64,000 nt of DNA, taken from the NCBI GenBank assembly GCA_965249815.1, contig CBDFMV010000001.1, forward strand, positions 1 through 64,000. The letters run 5' to 3'. This DNA is from JAJAZB01 sp965249815 (lineage in GTDB: Bacteria; Bacteroidota; Bacteroidia; Cytophagales; Spirosomataceae). A program made the position numbers and the translations under genes. Shown piece after piece: positions 50,260 through 58,327 of this stretch. Position 1 is the stretch's first letter. Every line of letters begins with the position of its first letter. Under the pieces are notes generated by a model, which did not search any database, was not told the origin of the DNA, and saw only the letters and a list, made by a program, of their open reading frames with translations.

Positions 50260-51585
50260 TCACCCCGCCAGCGCCCGGGTAATGGTCACTTTCACGGTTT
50301 CGATCCGGGCGTCTTTCATGGCCAGAATCGTGAAGGTGAAGGGTTCGTAAATCACCACTTCATTCACGCGGGGAATGTCTTCGTTGAGGGCGATGATCAG
50401 GCCGCCGAGGGTGTCGTACCGGGCTGATGTCCGGTCGCTTTCGGGCAGGTTCCAGCCGTACTTTTCGTTCAGGTAATCGATTTCGTGGCGGGCCGAAAGC
50501 AGGTACGTGCGGTCGTCGAGTTTTTGTTCTTCCCAGTCTTCGTGGGTGTCGTACTCGTCCTGAATTTCGCCGAAAATTTTCTCGACCAAATCCTCCAGCG
50601 CGACCAGGCCGGAGGTGCCGCCGAACTCATCGACGACGAGCGCCATGCTTTTGCGTTCCTGGGTGAATTTGACGAGCAAATCCTGGGCGGGCATGGCTTC
50701 GGGCACGATGGGAATGGGCGTCAGAATGCTTTTCAGGTCTTTTGGTTTCTTGAAAAGCGCGAGCGAATGGCAGTAGCCGAGCACGTCTTCGATGGTTTCT
50801 CGGTACACCAGCACCCGCGAGTGGCCACTTTCGACGAACGCCTTTTTGAGCGCATCCACGCCGTCTTCGACTTCTACGGCCACGATTTCAGTGCGCGGAA
50901 TGAGGCAGTCGCCCACGCGCACCTCGCGGAATTCGAGGGCGTTGTTGAAAATCTTCGTGTCCACGTCGGTTACGTCTTCCTTGCGGGTGCTGGTGTCGGT
51001 GCGGTTGATGTTCTGGAGGTATTCGTTGAGGTCGGTCAGGCCAAACACCGGCCGGGTTTCCGAATATTCCAGCCGCAACACGTTGGTGATGAACCATTTG
51101 GAGAGCGTCACAATGAGGTAAACCAGGGGCGACATGGCGTAGTAAATCAGCCAAGTGGGAATGGCGAGTACCTCCAGAAATACGTCAGGATTGAGCAAAA
51201 ACAGACTTTTGGGTACAAATTCCGCCACCGCCAGCACCAGAATCGTGGCCAGCAACGCGGGAATGAGCAGTTCGATGACCGTGTTGTTCAGGAATTGCAG
51301 CGCAGGCGGCAGGCTCTGCAAAAGGGCCTCGAACACATGATGCAGGTACCCTTCCATGAAAATGCCGTACAGCACGAGCGCCAGCGTGTTGCCGATGAGC
51401 ATGGTGCCGATAAAACTCGATGGTTTTTTAATAAAACCGGCGATGATGGTACCCGTGATGACGCCCTGCTTGGCCTGCAACTCGAAGTAGAGCCTGTTGG
51501 CCGACACGTAGGCGATTTCAACCCCGGAGAAAAAAGCCGAGGCCAGCAGCGTGAGCAGTACGATGAAAATTTGTTGGGAATCCAT
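50260..51585 (-). CDS. gldE: CorC/HlyC family transporter-like protein, GldE type
   Basis: The protein has 441 residues: a DUF21/CNNM membrane domain with about four helices (1-185; SAFFSGVEIAYVSANRLYFEL), a CBS pair (about 210-335; LIPRTEIVAVEVEDG, SMALVVDEFGGTSGLVALEDL), and a CorC_HlyC domain (about 350-438). Bacteroidota proteins of this kind next to or near gliding genes are called GldE and support gliding; some relatives export magnesium or cobalt. No other gld gene is in the window, so the symbol is a family-based call. Confidence 0.75.
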   Translation of the reverse strand: MDSQQIFIVLLTLLASAFFSGVEIAYVSANRLYFELQAKQGVITGTIIAGFIKKPSSFIGTMLIGNTLALVLYGIFMEGYLHHVFEALLQSLPPALQFLNNTVIELLIPALLATILVLAVAEFVPKSLFLLNPDVFLEVLAIPTWLIYYAMSPLVYLIVTLSKWFITNVLRLEYSETRPVFGLTDLNEYLQNINRTDTSTRKEDVTDVDTKIFNNALEFREVRVGDCLIPRTEIVAVEVEDGVDALKKAFVESGHSRVLVYRETIEDVLGYCHSLALFKKPKDLKSILTPIPIVPEAMPAQDLLVKFTQERKSMALVVDEFGGTSGLVALEDLVEKIFGEIQDEYDTHEDWEEQKLDDRTYLLSARHEIDYLNEKYGWNLPESDRTSARYDTLGGLIIALNEDIPRVNEVVIYEPFTFTILAMKDARIETVKVTITRALAG

Positions 51586-51684
51586 TGACCAGTTTACAGT
51601 TTACAGTTCACAGTTCATAATTAAACCGCAAACAGAAGCCTGATTTTGGGTTTGAAGATAGCATTTCGGCGGACGTAAAACAGC

Positions 51685-51711
51685 GGTGCCACGGCTCAAG
51701 GCCGTGGCACC
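51685..51711. terminator. GC-rich hairpin upstream of gldE / downstream of the small membrane protein gene
   Basis: A perfect 11-base stem (51685-51695 with 51701-51711) and 5-base loop end 8 bases before the stop of the minus-strand gene at 51719. It probably ends that transcript, though no T run follows on the minus strand. Confidence 0.5.
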
Positions 51712-51718
51712 GGGTACT

Positions 51719-51952
51719 TCAACGCTTTCTGCGGGCCGGTTTGGCGGGCGTCCGCTTCACGACGTCGGGTTTTTTCGACGCTTCTTCTTTCGACCGAACG
51801 TTTTTTGAATACTGAAAATACAGCAAACAGGCGATGCTAAACATTACCCAGAAGTAACTCTCTTTCAGCGGAATGCCCTTGAACAGTTCCCCCGCCCAAA
51901 TCAGGAAAAAGCCCACGGCGGCGGAGAGGAGGAGGGTTTCTTTGAGGCTCAT
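51719..51952 (-). CDS. Small two-helix membrane protein
   Basis: The protein has 77 residues with two hydrophobic helices (LLLSAAVGFFLIWAGELF and SYFWVMFSIACLLYFQYS) and a strongly basic tail (KPARRKR). It has no recognised domain. It lies downstream of ccmF on the same strand, separated by a 27-base inverted repeat, so it may belong to the maturation cluster. Confidence 0.6.
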   Translation of the reverse strand: MSLKETLLLSAAVGFFLIWAGELFKGIPLKESYFWVMFSIACLLYFQYSKNVRSKEEASKKPDVVKRTPAKPARRKR

Positions 51953-51980
51953 GGCTGATAAAATATTCCCCCGGGCGGGG

Positions 51981-52085
51981 CGTCATTGCGAGCGTAGCGA
52001 AGCAATCCGTTAACCCCTGCCAAAACTTCCTCAGAACTGGGTCGGGCCGGTGGCAACAGATTGCTTCGCTGCGCTCGCAATGACG
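51981..52085. repeat. 27-base inverted repeat with 51-base spacer
   Basis: Arms 51981-52007 and 52059-52085 pair over 27 bases with one mismatch; the arm core GTCATTGCGAGCG..GCGAAGCAATC is a widely dispersed palindromic motif. It fills the gap between the small membrane protein and ccmF. Confidence 0.75.
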
Positions 52086-52099
52086 TGGAGGTGGAGTTT

Positions 52100-54712
52100 T
52101 TATTTTTCCCCAAACCGCCGTACCGTCGACTTCGTGAAGCCGAAGGCCAGCACCAGCACGCCAAGCCAGAGGACGTTGATGAAGGGTTTTTCGAGCGCCT
52201 TCATCACGATGTAATCGCGCTGAGTGGTGTTGACGTTGAACGTGAACCGTTCGGTTTTGGGGTCGATGTTGGCAAACTGCACCCGCAGGCCCAATTCGTC
52301 GCTCACCACGGGCGGGCGGCCCACCATGCGGTTTTTGATCAGGTACAGCGGCTTGAGTTCCACCGTGCGCCCGGCTTTGTCCATCACCTCGATGAGCGCC
52401 TGCACGGCGGCATCGCCGGGGCCGACGGGCTGGCCGTCCACCTCCCGGACGGGCTGCACGCCCCGGAAGTGGGCCACGTAATCGTTCAGAAACAGCGTAT
52501 CGCCCAGGGCCACCGTGTAGGTTTCGGTTTTGCTCCAGTCTTTCTCCTGGTTGGGCAGCGGCGCGTCGGTGATGTGCGTGTACACGTCGCGGCCCCATTC
52601 CTTGCGGATGGACGGCGAGGCCGCGTTGCCCATGCGCGCGTTGATCTGCACGCGCGGGTAGAGCGTAAACACCCGGCCGTTCGGCTCGCGGTACTCCACG
52701 GCGTAGTACGTGTTTTCGGGGTACACTTCGAGGGTGTCACCCGTGCGGTAGTAGGTTTTGCCGTTGGCGATGAGGTCTTCTTTGGCCACGGCGCGGAAGT
52801 CGTTTTCGAGCAACTGCACCGCTGATTTGGGCAAATACCCCGGCATGTTGCGGGCTTCGATGCGCTGGCCCCGGTAGGTCACCAGAAACTTATCGAGTTG
52901 CTGCGGGTCGTTGAGCCAGAGCAGTTGGTTGTCCACGTTTTCCTGCGTGGGAATTTCTTTGCTGTTGAAAATAATCAGCCCGCTTTTGTTCTGGGTGATG
53001 ATTTTGGAATACCCCGACGAGAACAGAATGCCCAACAGCATCAACGCCACGCCGATGTGCGTGACCGCCCCGCCGGAAATTTTCACTTTCTTCCGAAGCA
53101 GCGTCAGCAATACCGAGCCATTGGTGACGATGGCGAACACCGCTGCCGTCAGTAGCATGATGTGCTGCCACTGCCGCAACCGGCCCACCGTGATGAGCAC
53201 CGCCGAAAGCACCAGCGTCAGCGCCACCGGGGCCGAGAAGACCTCCCAAGCCCCAAAATTGAGGTTGAAACCACGGGTGGTCACGGTCACTTTTTTACTG
53301 CCAACGGCCACCTCCCGACCGCCGGATGCCTTCATTTTTCCCCACCAGAAATACTGCCCGATGCCGGTCAGGATGACGACGGCGACAAAAAACCACTGCT
53401 GAAATTTCGTGTAGTGCGCAATCTGGTCGGCGGGCAGGGCGAGGGCGGATTTTACGTGGAAAGCCCCCAGCACGGCGTTGTACACCGGAATCGACGTCGT
53501 GGCAAGTACCTGAAAACCAGCCAGGCAAAGCACCGTCGCGCCGCAGAAAATCCAGAATTCGCGGCTGTAGGTGGAAAGTTCTTTTTCGTCGCTCGGGATT
53601 TTTTTCCACCGCCAGACCAGCAGGCCGATGGCAACCGCCGAGAACGTGAACAGGTACAGCAGCAACTGGCCCGACAGCCCCAAATCGGTGAAGGAGTGCA
53701 CGGAGGCATTGCCCAAAATTCCGCTGCGCGTGAGGAACGTCGAGTACAACACCAGTACGAACATGCTGATTACCAAAATGATGGACGTACGCAGGGCGGT
53801 TTTGTTGCTGTTGTAAATAATCATCGTGTGCAGCGACGCCACGAGCACGAGCCAGGGAATGTAAATCGCGTTTTCGACCGGGTCCCAGTTCCAGTACCCG
53901 CCGAAGTTGAGCGTTTCGTAGGCCCAGTATGCGCCCATCAGGATGCCCACGCCGAGCACGAGGCAGGCGAGTGAAGTCCACGGCAGGGCGGGTTTAATCC
54001 ACTCGCGAAACTGCCCGCGCCACAGCCCGGCGATGCAGAACGCAAACGGCACGAGCGTGAGCGCAAAACCCAGAAAGAGGGTAGGCGGGTGGATAACCAT
54101 CCAGTAGTTCTGGAGGAGCGGATTAAGCCCGTTTCCATCTTCGGGAATGAAGTTGGGCTGCGCCTGCCAGACGGGCCAGTCGGGGTTGGCTTCGCGGAGG
54201 AGCAGAAAGGGCGACGAGCCGATTTTCAACCCGATTTCGGGTAGAATCACGCCCAGAATCATCGAGGTGAGAAAGGCCTGGACGAGCGCGAAAATGGCCA
54301 TGGCGGGGGCTTCGAGCGTGAGTTTTTCGGGCCGCAATCCCGCTTTTTTCCGGCGAAACGTCGCCACCAGAATCACGCCCAGCACGGCTTGCCAGAAAAT
54401 CCAGAGCAGAAAACTGCCTTCCTGGTCCTGCCAGAAACTCGAAATGACGTATTGCGTAGGCAGGGCTTTCGAGGAGTTGTCCCAGGCGTAGTGGTACTCG
54501 AAGTAGTGGTTGTAAATGATCGTGTACAGGCTCACGACCACGCTCAGCACCGCCGCCGCGTGAACGGCAAACGCCCAGCGTCCGAAGGTTTGCCAGTCGG
54601 TGGAGTTGTGCTGGCGGGAAGCCTGAAAATACGCAAACGCGGCCACGAGCGCCGTCACAAACGCGACGATGACGCTCAGGTGCCCGACATGGCCGATGGT
54701 GGTGTGGAGCAT
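52100..54712 (-). CDS. ccmF: Cytochrome c haem lyase CcmF
   Basis: The protein has 870 residues, longer than the 650 of E. coli CcmF because of a long periplasmic C-terminal part (about 600-840). About fourteen membrane helices are visible. The haem-handling WWD-like motif reads FGGYWNWDPVENA (about 285), and conserved His candidates flank it (TTIGHVGH at the start; IIYNSN later). It attaches haem to apocytochromes. The cluster order on this strand is ccmB, ccmC, ccmD, ccmE, [insert], ccmF; the insert at 54722-55541 separates it from ccmE. Confidence 0.93.
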   Translation of the reverse strand: MLHTTIGHVGHLSVIVAFVTALVAAFAYFQASRQHNSTDWQTFGRWAFAVHAAAVLSVVVSLYTIIYNHYFEYHYAWDNSSKALPTQYVISSFWQDQEGSFLLWIFWQAVLGVILVATFRRKKAGLRPEKLTLEAPAMAIFALVQAFLTSMILGVILPEIGLKIGSSPFLLLREANPDWPVWQAQPNFIPEDGNGLNPLLQNYWMVIHPPTLFLGFALTLVPFAFCIAGLWRGQFREWIKPALPWTSLACLVLGVGILMGAYWAYETLNFGGYWNWDPVENAIYIPWLVLVASLHTMIIYNSNKTALRTSIILVISMFVLVLYSTFLTRSGILGNASVHSFTDLGLSGQLLLYLFTFSAVAIGLLVWRWKKIPSDEKELSTYSREFWIFCGATVLCLAGFQVLATTSIPVYNAVLGAFHVKSALALPADQIAHYTKFQQWFFVAVVILTGIGQYFWWGKMKASGGREVAVGSKKVTVTTRGFNLNFGAWEVFSAPVALTLVLSAVLITVGRLRQWQHIMLLTAAVFAIVTNGSVLLTLLRKKVKISGGAVTHIGVALMLLGILFSSGYSKIITQNKSGLIIFNSKEIPTQENVDNQLLWLNDPQQLDKFLVTYRGQRIEARNMPGYLPKSAVQLLENDFRAVAKEDLIANGKTYYRTGDTLEVYPENTYYAVEYREPNGRVFTLYPRVQINARMGNAASPSIRKEWGRDVYTHITDAPLPNQEKDWSKTETYTVALGDTLFLNDYVAHFRGVQPVREVDGQPVGPGDAAVQALIEVMDKAGRTVELKPLYLIKNRMVGRPPVVSDELGLRVQFANIDPKTERFTFNVNTTQRDYIVMKALEKPFINVLWLGVLVLAFGFTKSTVRRFGEK

Positions 54713-54721
54713 GAGTAAAAG

Positions 54722-55228
54722 TTACGGAATAGGTTCAGACTTCAGGCCCACATGAGGGACGAAAGGAAAATGGCTGAAATTATTCAAATAGGTATTGAAA
54801 TCTTTCTTGAAAAGCTTTGCATTTTTTCCATTACTACTTATTGATATATTAAGTCCAATGCTTTTACTGGATTGGACTTTACTTTCATTAGTAAACTCCT
54901 GTAATTCGTCACTGCTAATTATGAATAAATGACTCCATTTTGATTTATGGCGAATAACAAGTGCAAAATATATACTTCCAACGGGAGGATAAATCAGAGT
55001 TCTTGCGATAGTGTACACAACTGAAAGAGATTTTTTTAATTCCTTAGCGTTAGAATATTTTACCTGTACTCTACGAAAATCCCCGTTATCGTGTTTTACA
55101 ACGAAGATATCATCTCCTTGATCTATTTCAGGAATGGCTACATTCCATCCTCTGAGTAGGATTTCGCTCATTACGAACAAATGCCCGGCTTTGCCGAAGT
55201 AAGAGTATCCAATTCCACGTGCTGCCAT
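54722..55228 (-). CDS. Putative PD-(D/E)XK nuclease
   Basis: The protein has 168 residues. GKAGHLFVMSEILLRGWNVAIPEIDQGDDIFVV followed by FRRVQVKYSNA has the E...G....P..D.G.D.....Q.K pattern of PD-(D/E)XK restriction-type nucleases (PDDEXK_5-like). The remainder is a serine/lysine-rich helical half. The gene is much more AT-rich than ccmF and ccmE and sits with a similar AT-rich gene between them, so it is probably an imported cassette. Partner methyltransferase: none seen. Confidence 0.6.
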   Translation of the reverse strand: MAARGIGYSYFGKAGHLFVMSEILLRGWNVAIPEIDQGDDIFVVKHDNGDFRRVQVKYSNAKELKKSLSVVYTIARTLIYPPVGSIYFALVIRHKSKWSHLFIISSDELQEFTNESKVQSSKSIGLNISISSNGKNAKLFKKDFNTYLNNFSHFPFVPHVGLKSEPIP

Positions 55229-55242
55229 GCTGTATCAGTTTA

Positions 55243-55541
55243 CTACGCTAAATCCTTTTTGAGAGATTCTTTGTGGAGTATCTTTCCTGATAAAGGATCT
55301 ATAAATTCTACTTCGGTAAAGTTTTCGCCATCTTCAGGTTTTTCAAATCCAGCTAAAGAAGGGAAAATATGAGGTACAATAGAGCCATGATAAAACTCAA
55401 AATCATTTTTAATATTACTAGCTAAATATAGACTGGTTGCTGGATTAGCTTTTAGGTCCCTCAGTTTTTTTTTGTTTCTGAGGAAAACCTGAACGTAAAA
55501 CCGTCCATATTCCTACTTACAAAAATTTTTGCAGTTTCCAT
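55243..55541 (-). pseudogene. Small AT-rich gene with a frameshift in an A9 run
   Basis: From ATG (55541) the frame reads METAKIFVSRNMDGFTFRFS and stops soon after a run of nine A (T9 on the plus strand, 55465-55473). One base off, it continues LRDLKANPATSLYLASNIKN to KESLKKDLA and TAG at 55243-55245. Joined, it would be a 98-residue protein with no family I recognise. It is AT-rich and 14 bases upstream of the nuclease gene, the layout of a two-gene cassette such as an antitoxin-toxin or immunity pair. The A9 run could also be slippage-controlled or a sequencing error. Confidence 0.5.
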
Positions 55542-55571
55542 AATTTACGAGTTTACAGATCTCAAATTGTT

Positions 55572-56009
55572 TTACAAATTCGCCGTCGGCTTCTCACTCA
55601 CCTTTTGCGGAGCCTCGGCATTGTACTTCGAGGGGCACTTGAGCAGCACTTTGTCGCACTTGAAGACGTCGCCCTGCATGTTGCCCACAATGACAACCTT
55701 CTCCGACTTGTCCATATCCTGCGGTTTGGGCTGGTTGTAAATCACGCGGGCTTCCGTACCGAGCGAATCGACCATCAGAAATTCGAGGCGGTTGGCGTCG
55801 GCGACCGGGTCGTAGTGCATCCCGACGATGCGGCCCTGGGCGTCTTTTTTCAACATCCCCACGACGTGGACCTTCGCCTGCGGGTTTTCTTTGGCGATCC
55901 GGCTGGCTTCGCTGAAATCCACGTACGTGCTGGCGTCGCTGGCCGTGCTCATGATGATGCCCACCGCCGCCGCGATGACGAGCAGACCGAAAATATGAAT
56001 CTTTTTCAT
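55572..56009 (-). CDS. ccmE: Cytochrome c maturation haem chaperone CcmE, C-x3-Y type
   Basis: The protein has 145 residues: an N-terminal membrane anchor (HIFGLLVIAAAVGIIMST) and an OB-fold domain. The haem-binding site, H-x3-Y in E. coli, reads KCPSKY here, so a Cys takes the place of the His (C-x3-Y variant). CcmE carries haem covalently from CcmC to CcmF. The variant implies a thioether or thiolate mode in place of the histidine bond. It lies between the AT-rich cassette and the ccmD-like gene. Confidence 0.9.
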   Translation of the reverse strand: MKKIHIFGLLVIAAAVGIIMSTASDASTYVDFSEASRIAKENPQAKVHVVGMLKKDAQGRIVGMHYDPVADANRLEFLMVDSLGTEARVIYNQPKPQDMDKSEKVVIVGNMQGDVFKCDKVLLKCPSKYNAEAPQKVSEKPTANL

Positions 56010-56023
56010 GGCAAAGTAGAAGG

Positions 56024-56245
56024 CTATTTCTTCAGGTCTTTTTCCAACCGGCCGATTTTCCGATCAAGCGTGATCAGGTACGCGAGCAGGCCCATCACGA
56101 CGACGGCAATCACGGCGACGACGACGTAGATTTTGCCCTCCGAGCGCATCGTGTCGGCCATTTCCACGCCATTTTCAACGGTTTGCTGGGCCAGCAGGTT
56201 CGCCGAAAAGAGCAAAAAAGCGAAAAGCGAAAGCAGTTTTTTCAT
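56024..56245 (-). CDS. CcmD-like small membrane protein
   Basis: The protein has 73 residues from the ATG at 56245: a signal peptide or first helix (LLSLFAFLLFSANLLAQ), a second helix (IYVVVAVIAVVVMGLLAYLITL), and a charged end (DRKIGRLEKDLKK). This is the size and position of the CcmD partner of CcmC/CcmE in Bacteroidota. The 7-base gap to ccmC indicates one transcript. Confidence 0.8.
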   Translation of the reverse strand: MKKLLSLFAFLLFSANLLAQQTVENGVEMADTMRSEGKIYVVVAVIAVVVMGLLAYLITLDRKIGRLEKDLKK

Positions 56246-56252
56246 CGTCAGC

Positions 56253-56951
56253 TTAACGTTCAAAAGTGGGTTTGCGTACGGCCAATTCCTCTTGTTCTTC
56301 CAACTCCCGGGCCACGCGCCGCAACCGAATCCGCAGCGTCGAAATCCAGGCACCGAGCAGAATCATGCCGATGCAGGCGGGGTAAAACACCATCCGCATC
56401 TGGTTGTCCATGTCGTACTTGCCGAAGGCCGGATTGCCGCCGTTGCCGGGGTGGAGCGAATCGGTCAGGCGAGGCAGGATGAACACCAGCGGGATGAACA
56501 TGGCGAAGGCGAAGATGTTGTAAATCGCCGAAATCCGGGCGCGTTGCTGTTCGTCGCGAAACGACCCGCGCAGGAGCCAGTAAGCCAGGTAAAGCAGCAT
56601 TCCCGCCGCCGCCGAGAGGATTTTCGGGTCTTTGGGCAGGGGGTCGCCCCAGGTGTAATTGCCCCAGATGGCCCCCGTCACGTAGCCGAGCAGGCCGAAC
56701 ACGAGGCCCGTGTTGGCGTATTCGACCGACTGAATGTCGTCGCCCCACTGCCCGAAGCGCAGGTAACGGATGGCATACCAGCCCGAGGCCGTCATCATGG
56801 CGATCATGCCGAACCAGAGCGGCACGTGGAAGTACACGTTCCGGATGGTTTCGTTCAGAATCGGTTGACGCGGCACGTCCATCAGCAGCCCGCCCGTGAA
56901 GACGTAGGCGAGGATGGCGACGCAGAGCACTTTCCACCAATTGCTTTGCAT
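56253..56951 (-). CDS. ccmC: Haem exporter/handler CcmC
   Basis: The protein has 232 residues with six membrane helices. The WWD-like motif reads IWGNYTWGDPLPKDPK (about 115-130), preceded by a conserved His (YFHVPLWFGM, His at about 42) and followed later by SLHPGNGG. CcmC loads haem on CcmE. It is upstream of the ccmD-like gene and downstream of ccmB. Confidence 0.9.
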   Translation of the reverse strand: MQSNWWKVLCVAILAYVFTGGLLMDVPRQPILNETIRNVYFHVPLWFGMIAMMTASGWYAIRYLRFGQWGDDIQSVEYANTGLVFGLLGYVTGAIWGNYTWGDPLPKDPKILSAAAGMLLYLAYWLLRGSFRDEQQRARISAIYNIFAFAMFIPLVFILPRLTDSLHPGNGGNPAFGKYDMDNQMRMVFYPACIGMILLGAWISTLRIRLRRVARELEEQEELAVRKPTFER

Positions 56952-56965
56952 TCGTTCGACGTTTG

Positions 56966-57020
56966 AGGTTTAACGTTTAGGGTAGTTTTCAACGCGTTTC
57001 TTTCGTTAAACGTTGAACCT
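56966..57020. repeat. Imperfect inverted repeat between ccmC and ccmB
   Basis: AGGTTTAACGTTTA (56966-56979) pairs with TAAACGTTGAACCT (57007-57020) with one mismatch and a 27-base loop. It lies just upstream of ccmC on its strand. Confidence 0.5.
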
Positions 57021-57038
57021 ATAAAATTTAAACGATTT

Positions 57039-57701
57039 TCAACTCCGCCACAAGTACGGAAACAAAATCACCGACAGCACCCAGACGATGGCGTTGAGGG
57101 CCAGCAGCGTGAGCACTTCGCCCCAACTCAGGCTCCGGTCAAGGCCGTCCATCGCGGCTTTCGAGACCTTCAACAGCATCAGCAGCATCGGCAAAATGAC
57201 CGGGAAACTCAGCACGGCCATCAGCGTCGGGGCGTTTTCGGCTTTCGAGGCAATGCCCGCTACCAGCGTGAGCGTTCCCGAAAACCCCAATGCGCCGAGC
57301 ACGACGGTGAGCAGGTACATCGGCCAGTCGCCCACGGGGTTGCCCATCACGAAGGCATAAAACGCCAGGCCCACCAGCGCCAGGCCGGTCATCAGCAGCG
57401 CGTTGTACAGCATTTTCGCCAGGATGATGCCTTCGGCGCTGGCCAGCGTGTAGTAGTACAACAGCCGCCCGGCGCGTTCCTGGGTGAAACTCTTGGCAAT
57501 GGCGCTCACCGCTGTAAACAGCAGGATAATCCAGAAGAGGGTGTTCCAGGTAATCGGGTCCATTTGGCTGGCCCGCAACCGGAAACTCAGGTAGCAAACG
57601 AACACCGTGCTGACCAGATACAACACCATGCCGTTGAGGGCGTAGCGCTGCCGCCATTCAAGCTGGATTTCCTTGACAAAGAGTGCGTTGAACTCATTCA
57701 T
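57039..57701 (-). CDS. ccmB: Haem exporter permease CcmB
   Basis: The ATG at 57701 gives 220 residues (MNEFNALFVKEIQLEWRQRYALNG), the usual CcmB start; an upstream in-frame ATG at 57728 lies in the palindrome region. Six membrane helices follow. CcmB is the ABC-type membrane partner of CcmA. No ccmA gene is in the window, so the ATPase must be encoded elsewhere. It is the first gene of the maturation cluster. Confidence 0.92.
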   Translation of the reverse strand: MNEFNALFVKEIQLEWRQRYALNGMVLYLVSTVFVCYLSFRLRASQMDPITWNTLFWIILLFTAVSAIAKSFTQERAGRLLYYYTLASAEGIILAKMLYNALLMTGLALVGLAFYAFVMGNPVGDWPMYLLTVVLGALGFSGTLTLVAGIASKAENAPTLMAVLSFPVILPMLLMLLKVSKAAMDGLDRSLSWGEVLTLLALNAIVWVLSVILFPYLWRS

Positions 57702-57710
57702 GCTGGGTTG

Positions 57711-57780
57711 CACCCCCAACCCCCTCAAGGGTGCTTTCCTTGCTGGAACCGCCTAAGCCCCCTTGAGGGGGTTGGGGGTG
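57711..57780. repeat. Perfect 21-base inverted repeat upstream of ccmB
   Basis: Arms 57711-57731 and 57760-57780 pair perfectly; core CCCCCAACCCCCTCAAGGG, with a 28-base loop. It sits 10 bases before the ccmB start and would be in its 5' untranslated region or promoter. Confidence 0.75.
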
Positions 57781-57957
57781 TTTTCGCTGAACAAAGGTAC
57801 AACACAACGCGACCGGATGTGCTTTTTGGGCGAAACAAACCCGCTGAAACGCCGTTTTTGGGCGGTCAATTCGCGCAAAAAGCACCGTGAACCGACCCGC
57901 CAAATTGATGGATTGAACTGCACCGGCACCATGACGAATGTTTCCCCAAAATATTTT

Positions 57958-57985
57958 TTTGTCTGATGAAACTCCCCGTATTTTG
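57958..57985 (+). promoter_or_regulatory. Candidate promoter for feoAB
   Basis: TTTG (57958-57961) is followed after 17 bases by TATTTTG (57979-57985), close to the TAnnTTTG consensus, 36 bases before the feoA start at 58022. Confidence 0.4.
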
Positions 57986-58021
57986 CGTTGGTTTAAACTA
58001 AATCTAAATAAGCATCTTTTG

Positions 58022-58243
58022 ATGAGCCGCAGCGTAGCCGATTTGAAGAAGGGCGAGAAAGGCATCATCTGCTCGTTCAAGGACGCGCAGATGTCGCTCA
58101 AGCTCCTTGAAATGGGCTGTCTGCCCGGTACGGAAGTCTGCCTGAGCTGCGCAGCCCCCTTCGGCGACCCGATTTGCATCAAAGTCTCGGGCTACTGCCT
58201 GTCGCTGCGCCGCGACGAAGCCTCGACGATACTTTTGAATTGA
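58022..58243 (+). CDS. feoA: Ferrous iron transport protein FeoA
   Basis: The ATG at 58022 gives 73 residues (MSRSVADLKKGEKGIICSFKD); the frame is open further upstream but non-conserved. The SH3-like FeoA fold is visible (LLEMGCLPGTEV, YCLSLRRDEASTILL). It regulates FeoB. It is 84 bases upstream of feoB. Confidence 0.9.
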   Translation: MSRSVADLKKGEKGIICSFKDAQMSLKLLEMGCLPGTEVCLSCAAPFGDPICIKVSGYCLSLRRDEASTILLN

Positions 58244-58263
58244 CCGCGATAAGGTGGAGATCA

Positions 58264-58320
58264 GAGAGTAGAGAGCAGAGACGGATTCAACACCTCTATT
58301 CTCTCTACTCTCTACGCTCT
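58264..58320. repeat. Purine/pyrimidine-rich imperfect inverted repeat between feoA and feoB
   Basis: AGAGAGTAGAGAGCAGAG on the left pairs with the CTCTATTCTCTCTACTCTCT-type right arm with a few mismatches. It is similar in style to the heptamer-rich repeat at 17758-17872. Confidence 0.45.
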
Positions 58321-58327
58321 ACTTTTT

